In this document: piece after piece, positions 53,956 to 63,053 of the stretch
Layout of the letters: each line of letters begins with the position of its first letter
How positions within the stretch are numbered: position 1 is the first letter of the stretch
Source: Chitinophagaceae bacterium
Lineage (GTDB): Bacteria; Bacteroidota; Bacteroidia; Chitinophagales; Chitinophagaceae
NCBI GenBank assembly: GCA_016720585.1
Contig: JADKKH010000002.1
Span: 124,001 to 188,000 of the forward strand
Reading direction: 5' to 3'
DNA length: 64,000 bases
Made by a program: the position numbers and the translations under genes
Notes under the pieces: model-generated
Seen by the model: the letters and a program-made list of their open reading frames with translations, nothing else
What the model was told of the DNA's origin: nothing
The model's database searches: none

Positions 53956-55407
53956 ATGAAAATAGCGGTAGCAAAAGGTGATGGTATCGGCCCGGAAATA
54001 ATGGATGCGGTGCTGAAAATTTTTAAAGCCAACAAGGTCCCTTTAGAATATGAGTATGTGGATATGGGAAAGTGGGTATTTGATAAAGGTTTTAATAACG
54101 GGATGACGCCCGAAGCCAAGCAAACTATCGAAGCGCTTGGTCTGCTTTTTAAAGGTCCGATGGAAACGCCCAAAGGGAAAGGCGTAAAAAGCATCAATGT
54201 AACCGCGAGAAAAACCTGGAACACCTTTGCCAATAAAAGAGATTTCCGGACACTGCATGGTGTCGATACGGTCTTCAGTAAAGCCGGTATTCCCATCGAT
54301 ATAACCGTTGTAAGAGAAAATATTGAGGATACTTATGGCGGTATTGAGCATATGCTTACTCATGATGTGGCCTTAAGCCGCCGTTTTATCACCCGTCCCG
54401 GAAGTATGCAGGTGATCCGCTATGCCTTTGAAATGGCCAGATTAAAAAAAGCCCGGAGGATTACCTGCGTCCATAAAGCCAATATAATGAAGATTACAGA
54501 TGGTCTGTTCCTGGAATGTTTCCAGGAGGTGGCTAAAGAATATCCGGAACTGAAATCCGATGATATCATTGTGGATGACCTCTGTATGAAATTGGTAACC
54601 CGACCCGATCTGTTTGATGTAATTGTATTAACAAATCTGCAGGGAGATATTGTTTCAGATCTCTGTGCCGGTTTGGTTGGGGGACTTGGCTTTGCTCCTT
54701 CAGCAAATATCGGCGACCATATCGCTATTTTCGAAGCCGTTCATGGCACTGCACCGGATATTGCCGGAAAAAATATTGCCAACCCAACGGCTTTATTATT
54801 AAGCGGTCTGGCAATGCTACGTCACGTGGGACTTACCGAAAATGCGGCCATCATTGAAAATGCACTGCTATATACATTGGAAAATGGTACGCATACCGGG
54901 GATTTTGGTGATAAAACAAAACCGCCCGTCAATACGACACAGTTTGCTGAAGCCATCATCGGCAATTTTGGTAAAACCCCGGTAGTGGGTGCCAGAGAAA
55001 TTATCACCAATAGGCCCGGCACCCCCACACCATTGAAATTAGAAATAAATTCAATGATGGTGTCACACGAAGGAATAAGTGAAACTATCGTTGGCGTTGA
55101 TTTGTTTATTGAAAGCGATGAACAACCAACCGTCATTGCGGAAAAATGCAAGCGGCATGCCGGGGTAAAGTTTGACCTGATAAACATCAGCAACCGGGGG
55201 ACCCAGGTATGGCCTACTGGCTCCGTTTATACGAATCTTGTTAATCAATACAATGTTCGCTTTGAAAGTATAGGCAATGAACCACTCAATCAGCAGGATG
55301 TGATTGGTCTGTACGTAAGTATGAGTGGTAATTTTAAGATCTGCTCTTTCGAGTTGCTGAATATGTGGGGGAAAATAAAAGCCTATAGCCTGGCACAGGG
55401 ACAATAA
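53956..55407 (+). CDS. icd: isocitrate dehydrogenase (NADP-type, long form)
   Basis: This enzyme oxidises isocitrate to 2-oxoglutarate in the citric acid cycle. The N-terminus KGDGIGPEIM, the phosphate-binding SINVTARKTWNTFANKRDFR and the catalytic YGGIEHM segment are present, and the NADP-binding part is near HGTAPDIAGKNIANPT. At 483 residues it is longer than the E. coli enzyme. An extra C-terminal domain of about 140 residues resembles that of Thermus- and Rickettsia-type enzymes. The ATG at 53956 (MKIAVAKGD) is preferred over 53935. Cofactor preference is not proved. Product 2-oxoglutarate is a possible substrate of the KOR/VOR enzyme at 6.5-9.3 kb. Confidence 0.9.
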   Translation: MKIAVAKGDGIGPEIMDAVLKIFKANKVPLEYEYVDMGKWVFDKGFNNGMTPEAKQTIEALGLLFKGPMETPKGKGVKSINVTARKTWNTFANKRDFRTLHGVDTVFSKAGIPIDITVVRENIEDTYGGIEHMLTHDVALSRRFITRPGSMQVIRYAFEMARLKKARRITCVHKANIMKITDGLFLECFQEVAKEYPELKSDDIIVDDLCMKLVTRPDLFDVIVLTNLQGDIVSDLCAGLVGGLGFAPSANIGDHIAIFEAVHGTAPDIAGKNIANPTALLLSGLAMLRHVGLTENAAIIENALLYTLENGTHTGDFGDKTKPPVNTTQFAEAIIGNFGKTPVVGAREIITNRPGTPTPLKLEINSMMVSHEGISETIVGVDLFIESDEQPTVIAEKCKRHAGVKFDLINISNRGTQVWPTGSVYTNLVNQYNVRFESIGNEPLNQQDVIGLYVSMSGNFKICSFELLNMWGKIKAYSLAQGQ

Positions 55408-55509
55408 TAATGCAACTACGATATAGATTTATTAGCTAAAAAAAATGATGAAAAACTTAAATTTCAGTTGAATACCTGATTCACGACCCTGAAAAATCAA
55501 TATAATGTC

Positions 55510-55854
55510 TTAGCCGGTTTTTTTTACGTTTTTATATCCATTCTTCATCAACCATTGCATCACCTTCTCCCGCTGATCTCCCTGCACAATGATCTCCCCA
55601 TCTTTGGCCGAGCCACCAGTACCACAATGAGATTTTAATTTCTTACCCAATTCCTGCAGGTCTTCGTCTTTGCCAATAAATCCTTCAATCAGAGTTACAG
55701 CTTTTCCTGCACGGTGCTTTGTATCTAATCTTACTTTCAGTTTCTGTTGAGAAGGTGATAATGTTTCTTCATTTGAACTTTCTTTTTCAAAAGAAAAATT
55801 GGGATCTGTGCTGTAAACGAACCCCCTGTTATCCGGTTTATTTTTCTTACCCAT
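55510..55854 (-). CDS. SUI1/YciH-type translation initiation factor
   Basis: The protein of about 114 residues has the SUI1 domain in its C-terminal half with the conserved CGTGGSAKDGEIIVQGD, which contacts the small ribosomal subunit in its archaeal and eukaryotic relatives. Bacterial YciH members are poorly understood. I start at 55854 (MGKKNKPDNRG). The N-terminal 45 residues are low in complexity and charged. It follows nadC with a palindromic repeat between. The gene is a single unit on the minus strand or the tail of the nadC transcript. Confidence 0.9.
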   Translation of the reverse strand: MGKKNKPDNRGFVYSTDPNFSFEKESSNEETLSPSQQKLKVRLDTKHRAGKAVTLIEGFIGKDEDLQELGKKLKSHCGTGGSAKDGEIIVQGDQREKVMQWLMKNGYKNVKKTG

Positions 55855-55896
55855 TTTCTGTTTTACAAATTGTAGTGAAGACATTTCTTTCGGGTT

Positions 55897-55930
55897 CTTA
55901 AGTCCCCCCTTCGGGGGGATTTAGGGAGGC
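55897..55930 (-). repeat. CCCTAA...GGGGACTTAA palindromic element at the nadC end
   Basis: On the minus strand it reads CCTCCCTAAATCCCCCC then GAAGGGGGGACTTAAG. It encodes the last eight nadC residues and its TAA ends the gene. It is closely related to the element at 22091-22122. Confidence 0.7.
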
Positions 55931-56788
55931 TTTGAGGCTTAAGTCCAAACTTTTTGCCTGGTGTATCAATGATCCCACACTCACATAATCAACACCTGTT
56001 TTGGCATATTCCTCAATATTTCCCAGGTGGATGCCGCCACTTGCTTCGGTTTCAATCCCGAAAGCTTTCGAGACTTCACCAATTAATTTTACTGCTTCGG
56101 CAACTTGTGCTGGTGCAAAATTATCCAGCATAATGCGAAAAACTTTTCCTTTACCGTAAGCCAGTACTTTCTTTACATCCCCGATACTTCTTGTTTCAAC
56201 TTCTATCTTCAACCCGGGCTTGACAGCACTTACATACGCAGCGGCTTTCTGTATCGCTTTTTCAATTCCCCCGCAATAATCAATATGATTATCCTTCAGC
56301 ATGATCATATCATACAAACCAAAACGGTGATTAACACCGCCTCCAATCCTAACGGCTTCTTTTTCCAGCAACCGGAAATTGGGAGTTGTTTTCCTCGTAT
56401 CAAGCAGCCTCGTTTTATATCCTTTCAGCTTATTTGAATATTCTTTCGTAAGGGTGGCGATCCCGCTCATCCGTTGCATACAATTCAACACCAGTCTTTC
56501 ACAGTTGAGAATCGTATGAACCAAAGCCTCTACTTCAAAAGCATTCTCCCCATGCTTCATGATATCCCCGTCTTTTTTAAAAGGCGTAAAAACAGCGGAA
56601 GGTTCTTGATAATGGAAAATCATTTCAGCTACCTGCATTCCGGCAAGGATACCATCCTGTTTTATTTTTAATACTGCTTTCCCTTTTGCATCAGGATCAA
56701 TACAGGATAAAGTGGATTGGTCGCCATCGCCGATATCTTCCTTCAGGGCTTCTTCTACCAGGTGGCGTAATTGTTCAGCAAAATTCAT
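55898..56788 (-). CDS. nadC: nicotinate-nucleotide pyrophosphorylase
   Basis: NadC makes nicotinic acid mononucleotide from quinolinate and PRPP. The chain of 296 residues has the N-terminal domain and the TIM-like barrel with LDTRKTTPNFRLLEKEAV and the glycine-rich VGSLIHQAKSLDLSL at the end. The natural end is likely after SLKA; the following SLNPPEGGT is encoded by the palindromic element. It is followed by a terminator of the next gene upstream. With nadE (49 kb) it belongs to NAD biosynthesis but in a separate unit. Confidence 0.94.
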   Translation of the reverse strand: MNFAEQLRHLVEEALKEDIGDGDQSTLSCIDPDAKGKAVLKIKQDGILAGMQVAEMIFHYQEPSAVFTPFKKDGDIMKHGENAFEVEALVHTILNCERLVLNCMQRMSGIATLTKEYSNKLKGYKTRLLDTRKTTPNFRLLEKEAVRIGGGVNHRFGLYDMIMLKDNHIDYCGGIEKAIQKAAAYVSAVKPGLKIEVETRSIGDVKKVLAYGKGKVFRIMLDNFAPAQVAEAVKLIGEVSKAFGIETEASGGIHLGNIEEYAKTGVDYVSVGSLIHQAKSLDLSLKASLNPPEGGT

Positions 56789-56800
56789 AGCTGCAAAAGT

Positions 56801-56834
56801 AAAAAGCCTTCCTGTTAAATCAGGAAGGCTTTCC
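56801..56834 (-). terminator. rho-independent terminator of the DUF4783 gene
   Basis: AAAGCCTTCCTG and CAGGAAGGCTTT pair perfectly (12 bp) around TTAAAT. On the minus strand it ends in GGCTTTTTAC. It lies between the DUF4783 gene and nadC and ends the former. Confidence 0.85.
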
Positions 56835-56851
56835 GGGTATTTTAAAATTCT

Positions 56852-57241
56852 TTATTCAATCGACTGGAATCGGATCTCTTTAACCACCTCTTTGCCATTC
56901 TTCACTTTCATAAAAACATTGGTACGGAAGTTACCGGTATTGGTTTGTAAGGTCCCGATACAAAAGTGCCCGCCGGGTGAATCTCCTTTATGCTTTAGTT
57001 CAAATCCTTTGACCTTATTAATGCCAAAGAAATCATTTAAAATACGCTGGGCCTGCGCTTTACTGTAGTTGTCACTTTTATCGGGCAAAGTGAGTTCCAC
57101 ATTCTCATCGAAAAAGGATGATAATTGTGTAGCATTCCCGGATTTCAACGCGGCGATAACCTCTTCAATTCCATTTTGAGCGGTAAAAGAAGACAGCATC
57201 AAACCTGAACCAAGCAGAATGGCTGAGAATAAACGTTTCAT
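56852..57241 (-). CDS. secreted DUF4783 protein (NTF2-like)
   Basis: This 129-residue exported protein has a signal peptide (SAILLGSGLMLSSFTAQ) and a single domain of the DUF4783 family, which has an NTF2/cystatin-like fold (GNATQLSSFFDENVELTLPDK and NVFMKVKNGKEVVKEIRF). Its function is unknown. A DUF4783 gene upstream of nadC seems to be a frequent arrangement in this phylum, though a terminator separates them here. Confidence 0.85.
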   Translation of the reverse strand: MKRLFSAILLGSGLMLSSFTAQNGIEEVIAALKSGNATQLSSFFDENVELTLPDKSDNYSKAQAQRILNDFFGINKVKGFELKHKGDSPGGHFCIGTLQTNTGNFRTNVFMKVKNGKEVVKEIRFQSIE

Positions 57242-57446
57242 AACAAAAAGGTTTTCAAAACGATATTAATCTAAAAACATGCCACTTTAAAAGTGACTTA
57301 ATATCTGGTACTAAACTACTAAAAATCAACAGTTTTTCCGCATCAGGTCAGAGAATTAGGAGATTTGAATGTAGTTTTACAGCTTACGGACGGGCATTGC
57401 CCCCTGAAAATGAATGTAATTGTACTTATAATAAACTGTTGATAAA
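57242..57446. other. divergent intergenic region before gpmI
   Basis: The gap separates the minus-strand DUF4783 gene and gpmI, so it carries both promoters. ATATTAAT and AATATC words are present but no convincing operator, repeat or hairpin was seen. Confidence 0.35.
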
Positions 57447-58979
57447 ATGTCGCAAAAAAAAGTCATTCTGGCCATTATGGACGGCTGGGGATTAGGAAAA
57501 GTTGCTTCTGCAGACGCTATTCAGAACGCCCGGGTCCCCTTTACAAGATCTTTATATGCAAAATACCCAAATACGACCCTGACTACTTTTGGCGAAGCAG
57601 TGGGTCTGCCAGATGGGCAGATGGGCAATTCAGAAGTCGGACACCTGAACCTGGGAGCCGGACGTGTGGTATACCAGGAATTACAAAGAATCAATGTGGC
57701 TGTCCGGAATGGTTCAATTTTCAAAAACGAAATCCTGCTGAACTCGATTCGTTTCGCAAAAAATTCGAATAAAGCATTACATCTTTTGGGTCTGGTAAGT
57801 GATGGCGGTGTTCACGCGCATATCAATCATCTAAAAGCAATCATAGATATCTGTAAAACCGAAGGGTTGAAAGATGTTTTTATCCATGCTTTTACTGATG
57901 GACGCGACTGTGACCCCAAAAGCGGATTAGGTTTTATAACCCAATTGCAGGAGCATCTGAATACATCTGTTGGAAAAATAGCCACTGTCAGCGGCCGGTA
58001 TTTCGCAATGGACCGTGACAAACGCTGGGAAAGGATAAAATTAGCCTATGATGCTTTGGTAAATGGCATTGGCGAAAAAGCCACCGACGCCATAGCCGCG
58101 GTAGAAAATTCCTATGCTAAAAATAGTACGGATGAATTCATCAAGCCAACCGTTATCATCAATGAAGGTCAACAGCCCTTAGGAACAATCAATGAGGGTG
58201 ATGTGGCTTTATGTTTCAATTTCCGCACCGACCGTTGCCGGGAAATAACCCAGGTATTGACACAAACAGATTTTCCGGAATTCGGGATGAAAAAATTATC
58301 GCTTCACTATACCACCATGACCGCGTATGACCAAACCTTTAAAAATATACATGTTGTTTTCGATAACGACAATCTGAACAATACACTTGGAGAAATTTTG
58401 GAAAAGCATGGCTTACATCAAATTCGTGCTGCAGAAACTGAAAAGTATCCGCATGTCACTTTTTTCTTTAGCGGTGGAAGGGAAAAAATATTTGAAGGTG
58501 AGCAGAGAATCATGATGCCCTCCCCAAAAGTGGCTACCTACGATTTACAACCTGAAATGAGTGCTGTTGAACTCACCGACGCTTTGCTACCCGAAATAAA
58601 AAATAAAAAAGCTGATTTCATTTGCCTCAATTATGCCAATACCGATATGGTAGGACATACCGGCGTATGGTCAGCGGCTATCAAAGCTGCAGAAACAGTC
58701 GATACATGTGTGGAACGGGTTGTTACAGCCGGATTAGAAAACGGGTACACTATTTTTCTCACGGCTGATCATGGCAATTCTGATTATATGATAAACGAAG
58801 ATGGCTCACCAAACACGGCCCATACATTAAACCCGGTACCCTTATTTATCATTGACAACGAATGGCAGGGTACCATCAAACCCGGTAAACTGGGAGATAT
58901 TGCCCCTACTATTTTAACGATGATGGGCCTGGCAATTCCTGATGAAATGACCGGGAATATTTTAATCAATAAACCATAA
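57447..58979 (+). CDS. gpmI: cofactor-independent phosphoglycerate mutase
   Basis: GpmI interconverts 3- and 2-phosphoglycerate in glycolysis with two manganese ions. The catalytic serine is in GQMGNSEVGHLNLG near residue 63, metal ligands lie in MDGWGLG, ADHGNSD and GHTGV. At 510 residues it fits. The enzyme is of the alkaline phosphatase superfamily and unrelated to the 2,3-BPG-dependent mutase. It is followed 22 bases on by a haem-binding-domain protein on the same strand. Confidence 0.96.
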   Translation: MSQKKVILAIMDGWGLGKVASADAIQNARVPFTRSLYAKYPNTTLTTFGEAVGLPDGQMGNSEVGHLNLGAGRVVYQELQRINVAVRNGSIFKNEILLNSIRFAKNSNKALHLLGLVSDGGVHAHINHLKAIIDICKTEGLKDVFIHAFTDGRDCDPKSGLGFITQLQEHLNTSVGKIATVSGRYFAMDRDKRWERIKLAYDALVNGIGEKATDAIAAVENSYAKNSTDEFIKPTVIINEGQQPLGTINEGDVALCFNFRTDRCREITQVLTQTDFPEFGMKKLSLHYTTMTAYDQTFKNIHVVFDNDNLNNTLGEILEKHGLHQIRAAETEKYPHVTFFFSGGREKIFEGEQRIMMPSPKVATYDLQPEMSAVELTDALLPEIKNKKADFICLNYANTDMVGHTGVWSAAIKAAETVDTCVERVVTAGLENGYTIFLTADHGNSDYMINEDGSPNTAHTLNPVPLFIIDNEWQGTIKPGKLGDIAPTILTMMGLAIPDEMTGNILINKP

Positions 58980-59001
58980 CTTTAAAACAAAACAACGAAT
59001 C

Positions 59002-59487
59002 ATGATTAAAAAAATCCTACTTTTTCTTCTTGCCGCATTCATAGTGATTCAGTTTTTTCATCCCAAACGCAATAAAGCTGAAGGAAATCAACCCAACTAT
59101 ATCGGCAATACCTTTCCGGTACCCGCTGACGTAAAATCCATACTGGAAAAAGCCTGTAACGATTGCCATAGTAATAATACGAGGTATCCCTGGTATACGA
59201 ATATCCAACCAGTGCATTGGTTTATGGATAAACATATAAGAGTAGGGAAAAAGGAAATGAACCTGGATGAATACACCACACGGAGTCTCCGTTATCAGTA
59301 TAAAAAAATGGAAGACCTGAAAGAACAGATCAAAGACGGCGAAATGCCCCTGGAATCCTATACCTGGATACATAAAAACGCCAAACTTACAGAGGAAGAA
59401 AAAAATAAATTAATTGCCTGGGCGGATGAAATAAGGGATGACCTGAAGTCAAAATATCCACTGGATAGCCTGGAAAGGAAAAAATAG
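59002..59487 (+). CDS. haem-binding domain protein (Haem_bd family)
   Basis: The 161-residue exported protein has an N-terminal membrane anchor (ILLFLLAAFIVIQFFHP) and a domain with CNDCHSNNTRYPWYTNI, the signature of the Haem_bd family (c-type CxxCH site near residue 52). The histidines in VHWFMDKH may be further ligands. It probably lies in the periplasm and takes part in electron transfer or haem sensing. It stands 22 bases after gpmI. Confidence 0.85.
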   Translation: MIKKILLFLLAAFIVIQFFHPKRNKAEGNQPNYIGNTFPVPADVKSILEKACNDCHSNNTRYPWYTNIQPVHWFMDKHIRVGKKEMNLDEYTTRSLRYQYKKMEDLKEQIKDGEMPLESYTWIHKNAKLTEEEKNKLIAWADEIRDDLKSKYPLDSLERKK

Positions 59488-59503
59488 CATTACTTTTATC
59501 CGT

Positions 59504-59511
59504 TACATTTG
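59504..59511 (+). promoter_or_regulatory. TACATTTG -7 box right before a GTG start
   Basis: TACATTTG fits TAnnTTTG exactly and ends 5 bases before the GTG at 59517. The predicted transcript would have almost no leader. Confidence 0.35.
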
Positions 59512-59516
59512 CACGC

Positions 59517-60020
59517 GTGAAGAACATCATCAAAAAGATAACCAGCTTTTTTTTCATCCTGCTTGGGTTTACACCTTTGTTGTTTGTTCTTTTTATAACC
59601 CTAAAACAGCAATCCATTCGTCGACACATGAAACAAAGAATGGAAGAGCGGATGCTACAGACAATTATACTGGCTGACGGGAAAATCGCCTGGATAAAAA
59701 AAGGAAAAGAAATATCCGTACAAGGGAAAATGTTTGATATCAAATCAATGATACATAAAGACGGAATGACCACTTTCCAGGGGCTTTTTGATGATGAAGA
59801 AACTCTATTGAACAAAAATTTTACAAGCGGCTGGGAAAAACATCAAACTGCACAAAATCAGCTTCTGGCCCAGCTTTTTAACAGCCTCCAACATATTTAT
59901 TTTGTTGCTCCTGCAAAACCATCGATAGCGGCAGATAAACAAGATCATTTTCTTTCTTTCACCTCACCCGCTCTGCCGGAACAGTTCAGAACGATCCTGA
60001 CACCGCCACCCCAGATCTGA
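59517..60020 (+). CDS. membrane-anchored protein of unknown function
   Basis: The 167-residue protein begins with a hydrophobic anchor (ITSFFFILLGFTPLLFVLFITL) and is otherwise a soluble alpha/beta chain with basic stretches (RRHMKQRMEERML). I do not recognise the family. The start is a GTG at 59517, which lies right after a -7-like box; an internal start is possible. The short spacing of 53 bases to the TonB receptor gene suggests that the two are cotranscribed. Confidence 0.6.
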   Translation: MKNIIKKITSFFFILLGFTPLLFVLFITLKQQSIRRHMKQRMEERMLQTIILADGKIAWIKKGKEISVQGKMFDIKSMIHKDGMTTFQGLFDDEETLLNKNFTSGWEKHQTAQNQLLAQLFNSLQHIYFVAPAKPSIAADKQDHFLSFTSPALPEQFRTILTPPPQI

Positions 60021-60073
60021 TTACACCTTTATTTATTGCTGTAAATTAATTCTGTAATCTAAAACTTATTATT

Positions 60074-62299
60074 ATGAGAAAGCTTGCATTGCTTTCGGTA
60101 CTCCTATATATTACTACACAAGCTTATTCCCAAATCGATACCACGATTGAAAAAGATCTGGAAGAAGCCGTAGTTTATTCAAATAAATTTATTGAAAAGA
60201 AAAAAAATCTGGCACAAAAAATTGATGTGATCAGTGCCCGGACTATCGCAAAATTTAATAGTCAGAATACCGGGGATCTGCTCATAAATTCCGGTAATGT
60301 ATTTGTACAAAAAAGTCAACAGGGAGGCAGCAGCCCCGTTATCCGCGGCTTTGAAGCCAGTCGTGTTTTAATTGTAGTGGATGGCATCCGGATGAATAAT
60401 GCCATTTACCGGGCTGGCCACCTGCAAAATGTAATCACCGTTGACCAGAATATGCTGGAAAGGGTTGAGGTACTTTATGGCCCTTCTTCAACTATGTATG
60501 GCAGTGATGGATTGGGCGGGGTCCTTCATTTCAGGACCAAATCGCCCATACTCTCAACCAGTGATAAACTAAAAGTGGCCGGCACAGCTTTCGTTCGATA
60601 CAGTTCCGTCAATGAAGAAAAAACGGGACATGCGGATGTTAGTCTCGGCGGGAAAAAATTAGCCTGGCTGCAATCCTATTCGTATAGCAATTTCGGTGAT
60701 ATGAAAATGGGAGACAGTTACAAAAGTAAATATCCTGACTTCGGAAGACGTTCAAAATACATCACCCGGATTGGTGGTATCGACTCTGTGGTAACCAATA
60801 CGGATGACAGGATACAACGCTTCTCCGGATATAAACAGTGGGACATTACACAAAAGCTCTTATTTAAACAAAGTGATAAAGTATCGCATAATTTGAATTT
60901 CCAATTTTCTAATTCTGGCAATGTGCCGAGATACGACCGTTTACAGGACACCAAAAATTTTGGAGGCAGTATTGGTACAACGCTTCGCTTTGCTGAATGG
61001 TATTACGGACCGCAAACAAGATTCATGGGTGCCTATGAACTGAATGCCGCCACTCCCGGCTTCCTGAATGACTTGAAAATAAACGTAAACTACCAGGATA
61101 TTAAAGAAAGCCGTCAGCAAAGAGAGTACCGCCGTTATGATCGATTGGATAGTCGCCGGGAACATGTAAAAGTGTTGGGTTTCATTATAGACGGAAGAAA
61201 ATCCTGGAATAATAATGAATTAAATATGGGCATTGACGGCCAGCTAAATGATGTAAAGTCTGTGGCTGATCGAACCAATATTAATACCGGAGCAGTAACC
61301 AAATTAGATTCCCGCTACCCGGATGGTGAAAATAAAATGAATTACTTCGGAGTGTATGCCCAGCATTTGCTGAAAATGAAAAATGGAAAGCTCGTGCTGA
61401 ATGATGGCATCCGCCTGCAGGCCGTTAGCCTTCATTCAACCATTGTTGATAATTCATTTTTCAATTTACCTGTTACGGATATTAAACAAACACCATTTGC
61501 TGTAACCGGTAATTTAGGACTAATCTATATGCCTGTAGCCGGTTTTCGGATAACAGGCAATCTTTCATCTGGTTTCAGGGCACCCAATGTGGATGATGTT
61601 GTTAAAGTGTTTGAATCGAGTACCGCTGCAAAAAGAGTGATTATCCCAAATACGGATATCAATCCTGAATACACGTATAATTTTGACCTGGGTATATCAA
61701 AAACGATTCAGGATAAAGTAATGATTGAAGTGACGGGGTTTTACACCCTTTTCAGAAATGCTATTGCTGCTGCTCCTTTTAAATTAAACGGGCAGGACTC
61801 TATTTTGTATAATGGGGTTAATGCTGCAGTTTACGCAAGTCAGAATATAAACAAAGCCTATGTCCATGGAATTAATGTTAGGTTGAAAATCGAATTTAGC
61901 AAAAAAATATTCTGGGATAATACAATCAGTCAAACTTATGGCAGATATAAAAACCCGGATGGCACCAAAAAACCGCTGGATCACGTGCCGCCGGTATTTG
62001 GCAAAACCAGTCTTTCCTATACTGATAAAAAATTCAACACGGAAGTCTATGGACAGTTTAACAGTTGGAAAAAAATCAAAGACTATAACCCTGATGGTGA
62101 GGATAACGGGCAGTATGCAACGGTGGATGGTATGCCAGCCTGGTTTACTTTCAATTGGAGAGCCAGTTACATTTTTACAAAGAACCTGACAGTACAGGCA
62201 GGGATAGAAAATATCGGGGACAGAAATTACCGGTATTTTGCCTCGGGTTTTTCCGCCCCGGGTCGGAATTTTATTATAGCACTCAGAGCTGGTTTATAA
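60074..62299 (+). CDS. TonB-dependent outer-membrane receptor
   Basis: This 741-residue receptor has a signal peptide (LALLSVLLYITTQAYSQ), a plug domain (residues about 30-160, with SPVIRGFEASRVLIVVDGIRMNN and VEVLYGPSSTMYGSDGLGG) and a 22-strand barrel ending in the C-terminal NFIIALRAGL. The TonB-box region would be near the start, before the plug. The plug pattern is reminiscent of haem and haemoglobin receptors, and the upstream haem-binding-domain gene would agree, but no FRAP/NPDL haem motif was confirmed. A cobalamin or siderophore substrate remains possible. It ends in a strong terminator. Confidence 0.88.
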   Translation: MRKLALLSVLLYITTQAYSQIDTTIEKDLEEAVVYSNKFIEKKKNLAQKIDVISARTIAKFNSQNTGDLLINSGNVFVQKSQQGGSSPVIRGFEASRVLIVVDGIRMNNAIYRAGHLQNVITVDQNMLERVEVLYGPSSTMYGSDGLGGVLHFRTKSPILSTSDKLKVAGTAFVRYSSVNEEKTGHADVSLGGKKLAWLQSYSYSNFGDMKMGDSYKSKYPDFGRRSKYITRIGGIDSVVTNTDDRIQRFSGYKQWDITQKLLFKQSDKVSHNLNFQFSNSGNVPRYDRLQDTKNFGGSIGTTLRFAEWYYGPQTRFMGAYELNAATPGFLNDLKINVNYQDIKESRQQREYRRYDRLDSRREHVKVLGFIIDGRKSWNNNELNMGIDGQLNDVKSVADRTNINTGAVTKLDSRYPDGENKMNYFGVYAQHLLKMKNGKLVLNDGIRLQAVSLHSTIVDNSFFNLPVTDIKQTPFAVTGNLGLIYMPVAGFRITGNLSSGFRAPNVDDVVKVFESSTAAKRVIIPNTDINPEYTYNFDLGISKTIQDKVMIEVTGFYTLFRNAIAAAPFKLNGQDSILYNGVNAAVYASQNINKAYVHGINVRLKIEFSKKIFWDNTISQTYGRYKNPDGTKKPLDHVPPVFGKTSLSYTDKKFNTEVYGQFNSWKKIKDYNPDGEDNGQYATVDGMPAWFTFNWRASYIFTKNLTVQAGIENIGDRNYRYFASGFSAPGRNFIIALRAGL

Positions 62300-62320
62300 A
62301 TTTTCCTTCCATATTTCTCT

Positions 62321-62357
62321 AAAGAGGTGAAAGCATTGGCTTTCACCTCTTTATTTT
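62321..62357 (+). terminator. rho-independent terminator after the TonB receptor
   Basis: AAAGAGGTGAAAGC and GCTTTCACCTCTTT form a perfect 14-bp stem around ATTG, followed by a T-rich stretch. Confidence 0.9.
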
Positions 62358-62439
62358 AAACCGGCCGGGATAAATTTTACAATTCTATGCAGCAATCGTA
62401 CTGAAAAATTGTCTAAATTACAGGCAGCCAACGTAAGTT

Positions 62440-63021
62440 ATGACCGAGGAAGCCATTTTAAAAGGTTGTTTGAGTAATGATGCACCAGCCCAGCGGGAGT
62501 TGTACAACCGGTATAGCCCTAAAATGCTGGCTGTTTGCTATCGTTTTGCTCATAACCGGGAAGATGCCGAGGATATGCTGCAGGAGGGCTTTATTAAAGT
62601 GTTTTTACAAATACACACTTTTGAGAACCGGGGTGCATTTGAAGGATGGATTAGAAGAATAGTGGTACATACCTGTATCAATATTCTGAAAAAGAATAAG
62701 AAGTTCAATGAAAGTGTGGACATTATTCATGCCACGGGGGTGCAGGTAAGAGAAGAAAGTGTGCCGGCCATCATCCAGGCGAAGCAGGTGGTGGAGTGTA
62801 TAAGATTACTGCCGATCGGATATAGAACTGTATTGAACCTTTACGCTGTTGAGGGTTACAGTCACCGGGAAATATCCGATATGCTCGATATAGAAGAAAG
62901 CACCAGCCGAAGCCAGTATACAAGAGCTAAAGCTATGCTGGAAGATATTTTGATCCGTAAACGAATATTACATAAACCGAAACAACAATCAGAATGGCTT
63001 GCTGCGGTTGGCCAGAGATAA
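62440..63021 (+). CDS. ECF-type RNA polymerase sigma factor
   Basis: The 193-residue sigma factor has region 2 (LYNRYSPKMLAVCYRFAHNREDAEDMLQEGFIKVF) and region 4 (LPIGYRTVLNLYAVEGYSHREISDMLDI) with the recognition helix following. The typical sigma3 domain is absent, as in all ECF factors. It is followed after 32 bases by a gene for an unusual membrane-anchored barrel protein that may act as the anti-sigma factor. The target promoters are unknown. Its own promoter lies behind the terminator of the TonB receptor. Confidence 0.93.
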   Translation: MTEEAILKGCLSNDAPAQRELYNRYSPKMLAVCYRFAHNREDAEDMLQEGFIKVFLQIHTFENRGAFEGWIRRIVVHTCINILKKNKKFNESVDIIHATGVQVREESVPAIIQAKQVVECIRLLPIGYRTVLNLYAVEGYSHREISDMLDIEESTSRSQYTRAKAMLEDILIRKRILHKPKQQSEWLAAVGQR

Positions 63022-63053
63022 CTTTAAAATTGTACCCAATTTGAGTACTGGTT

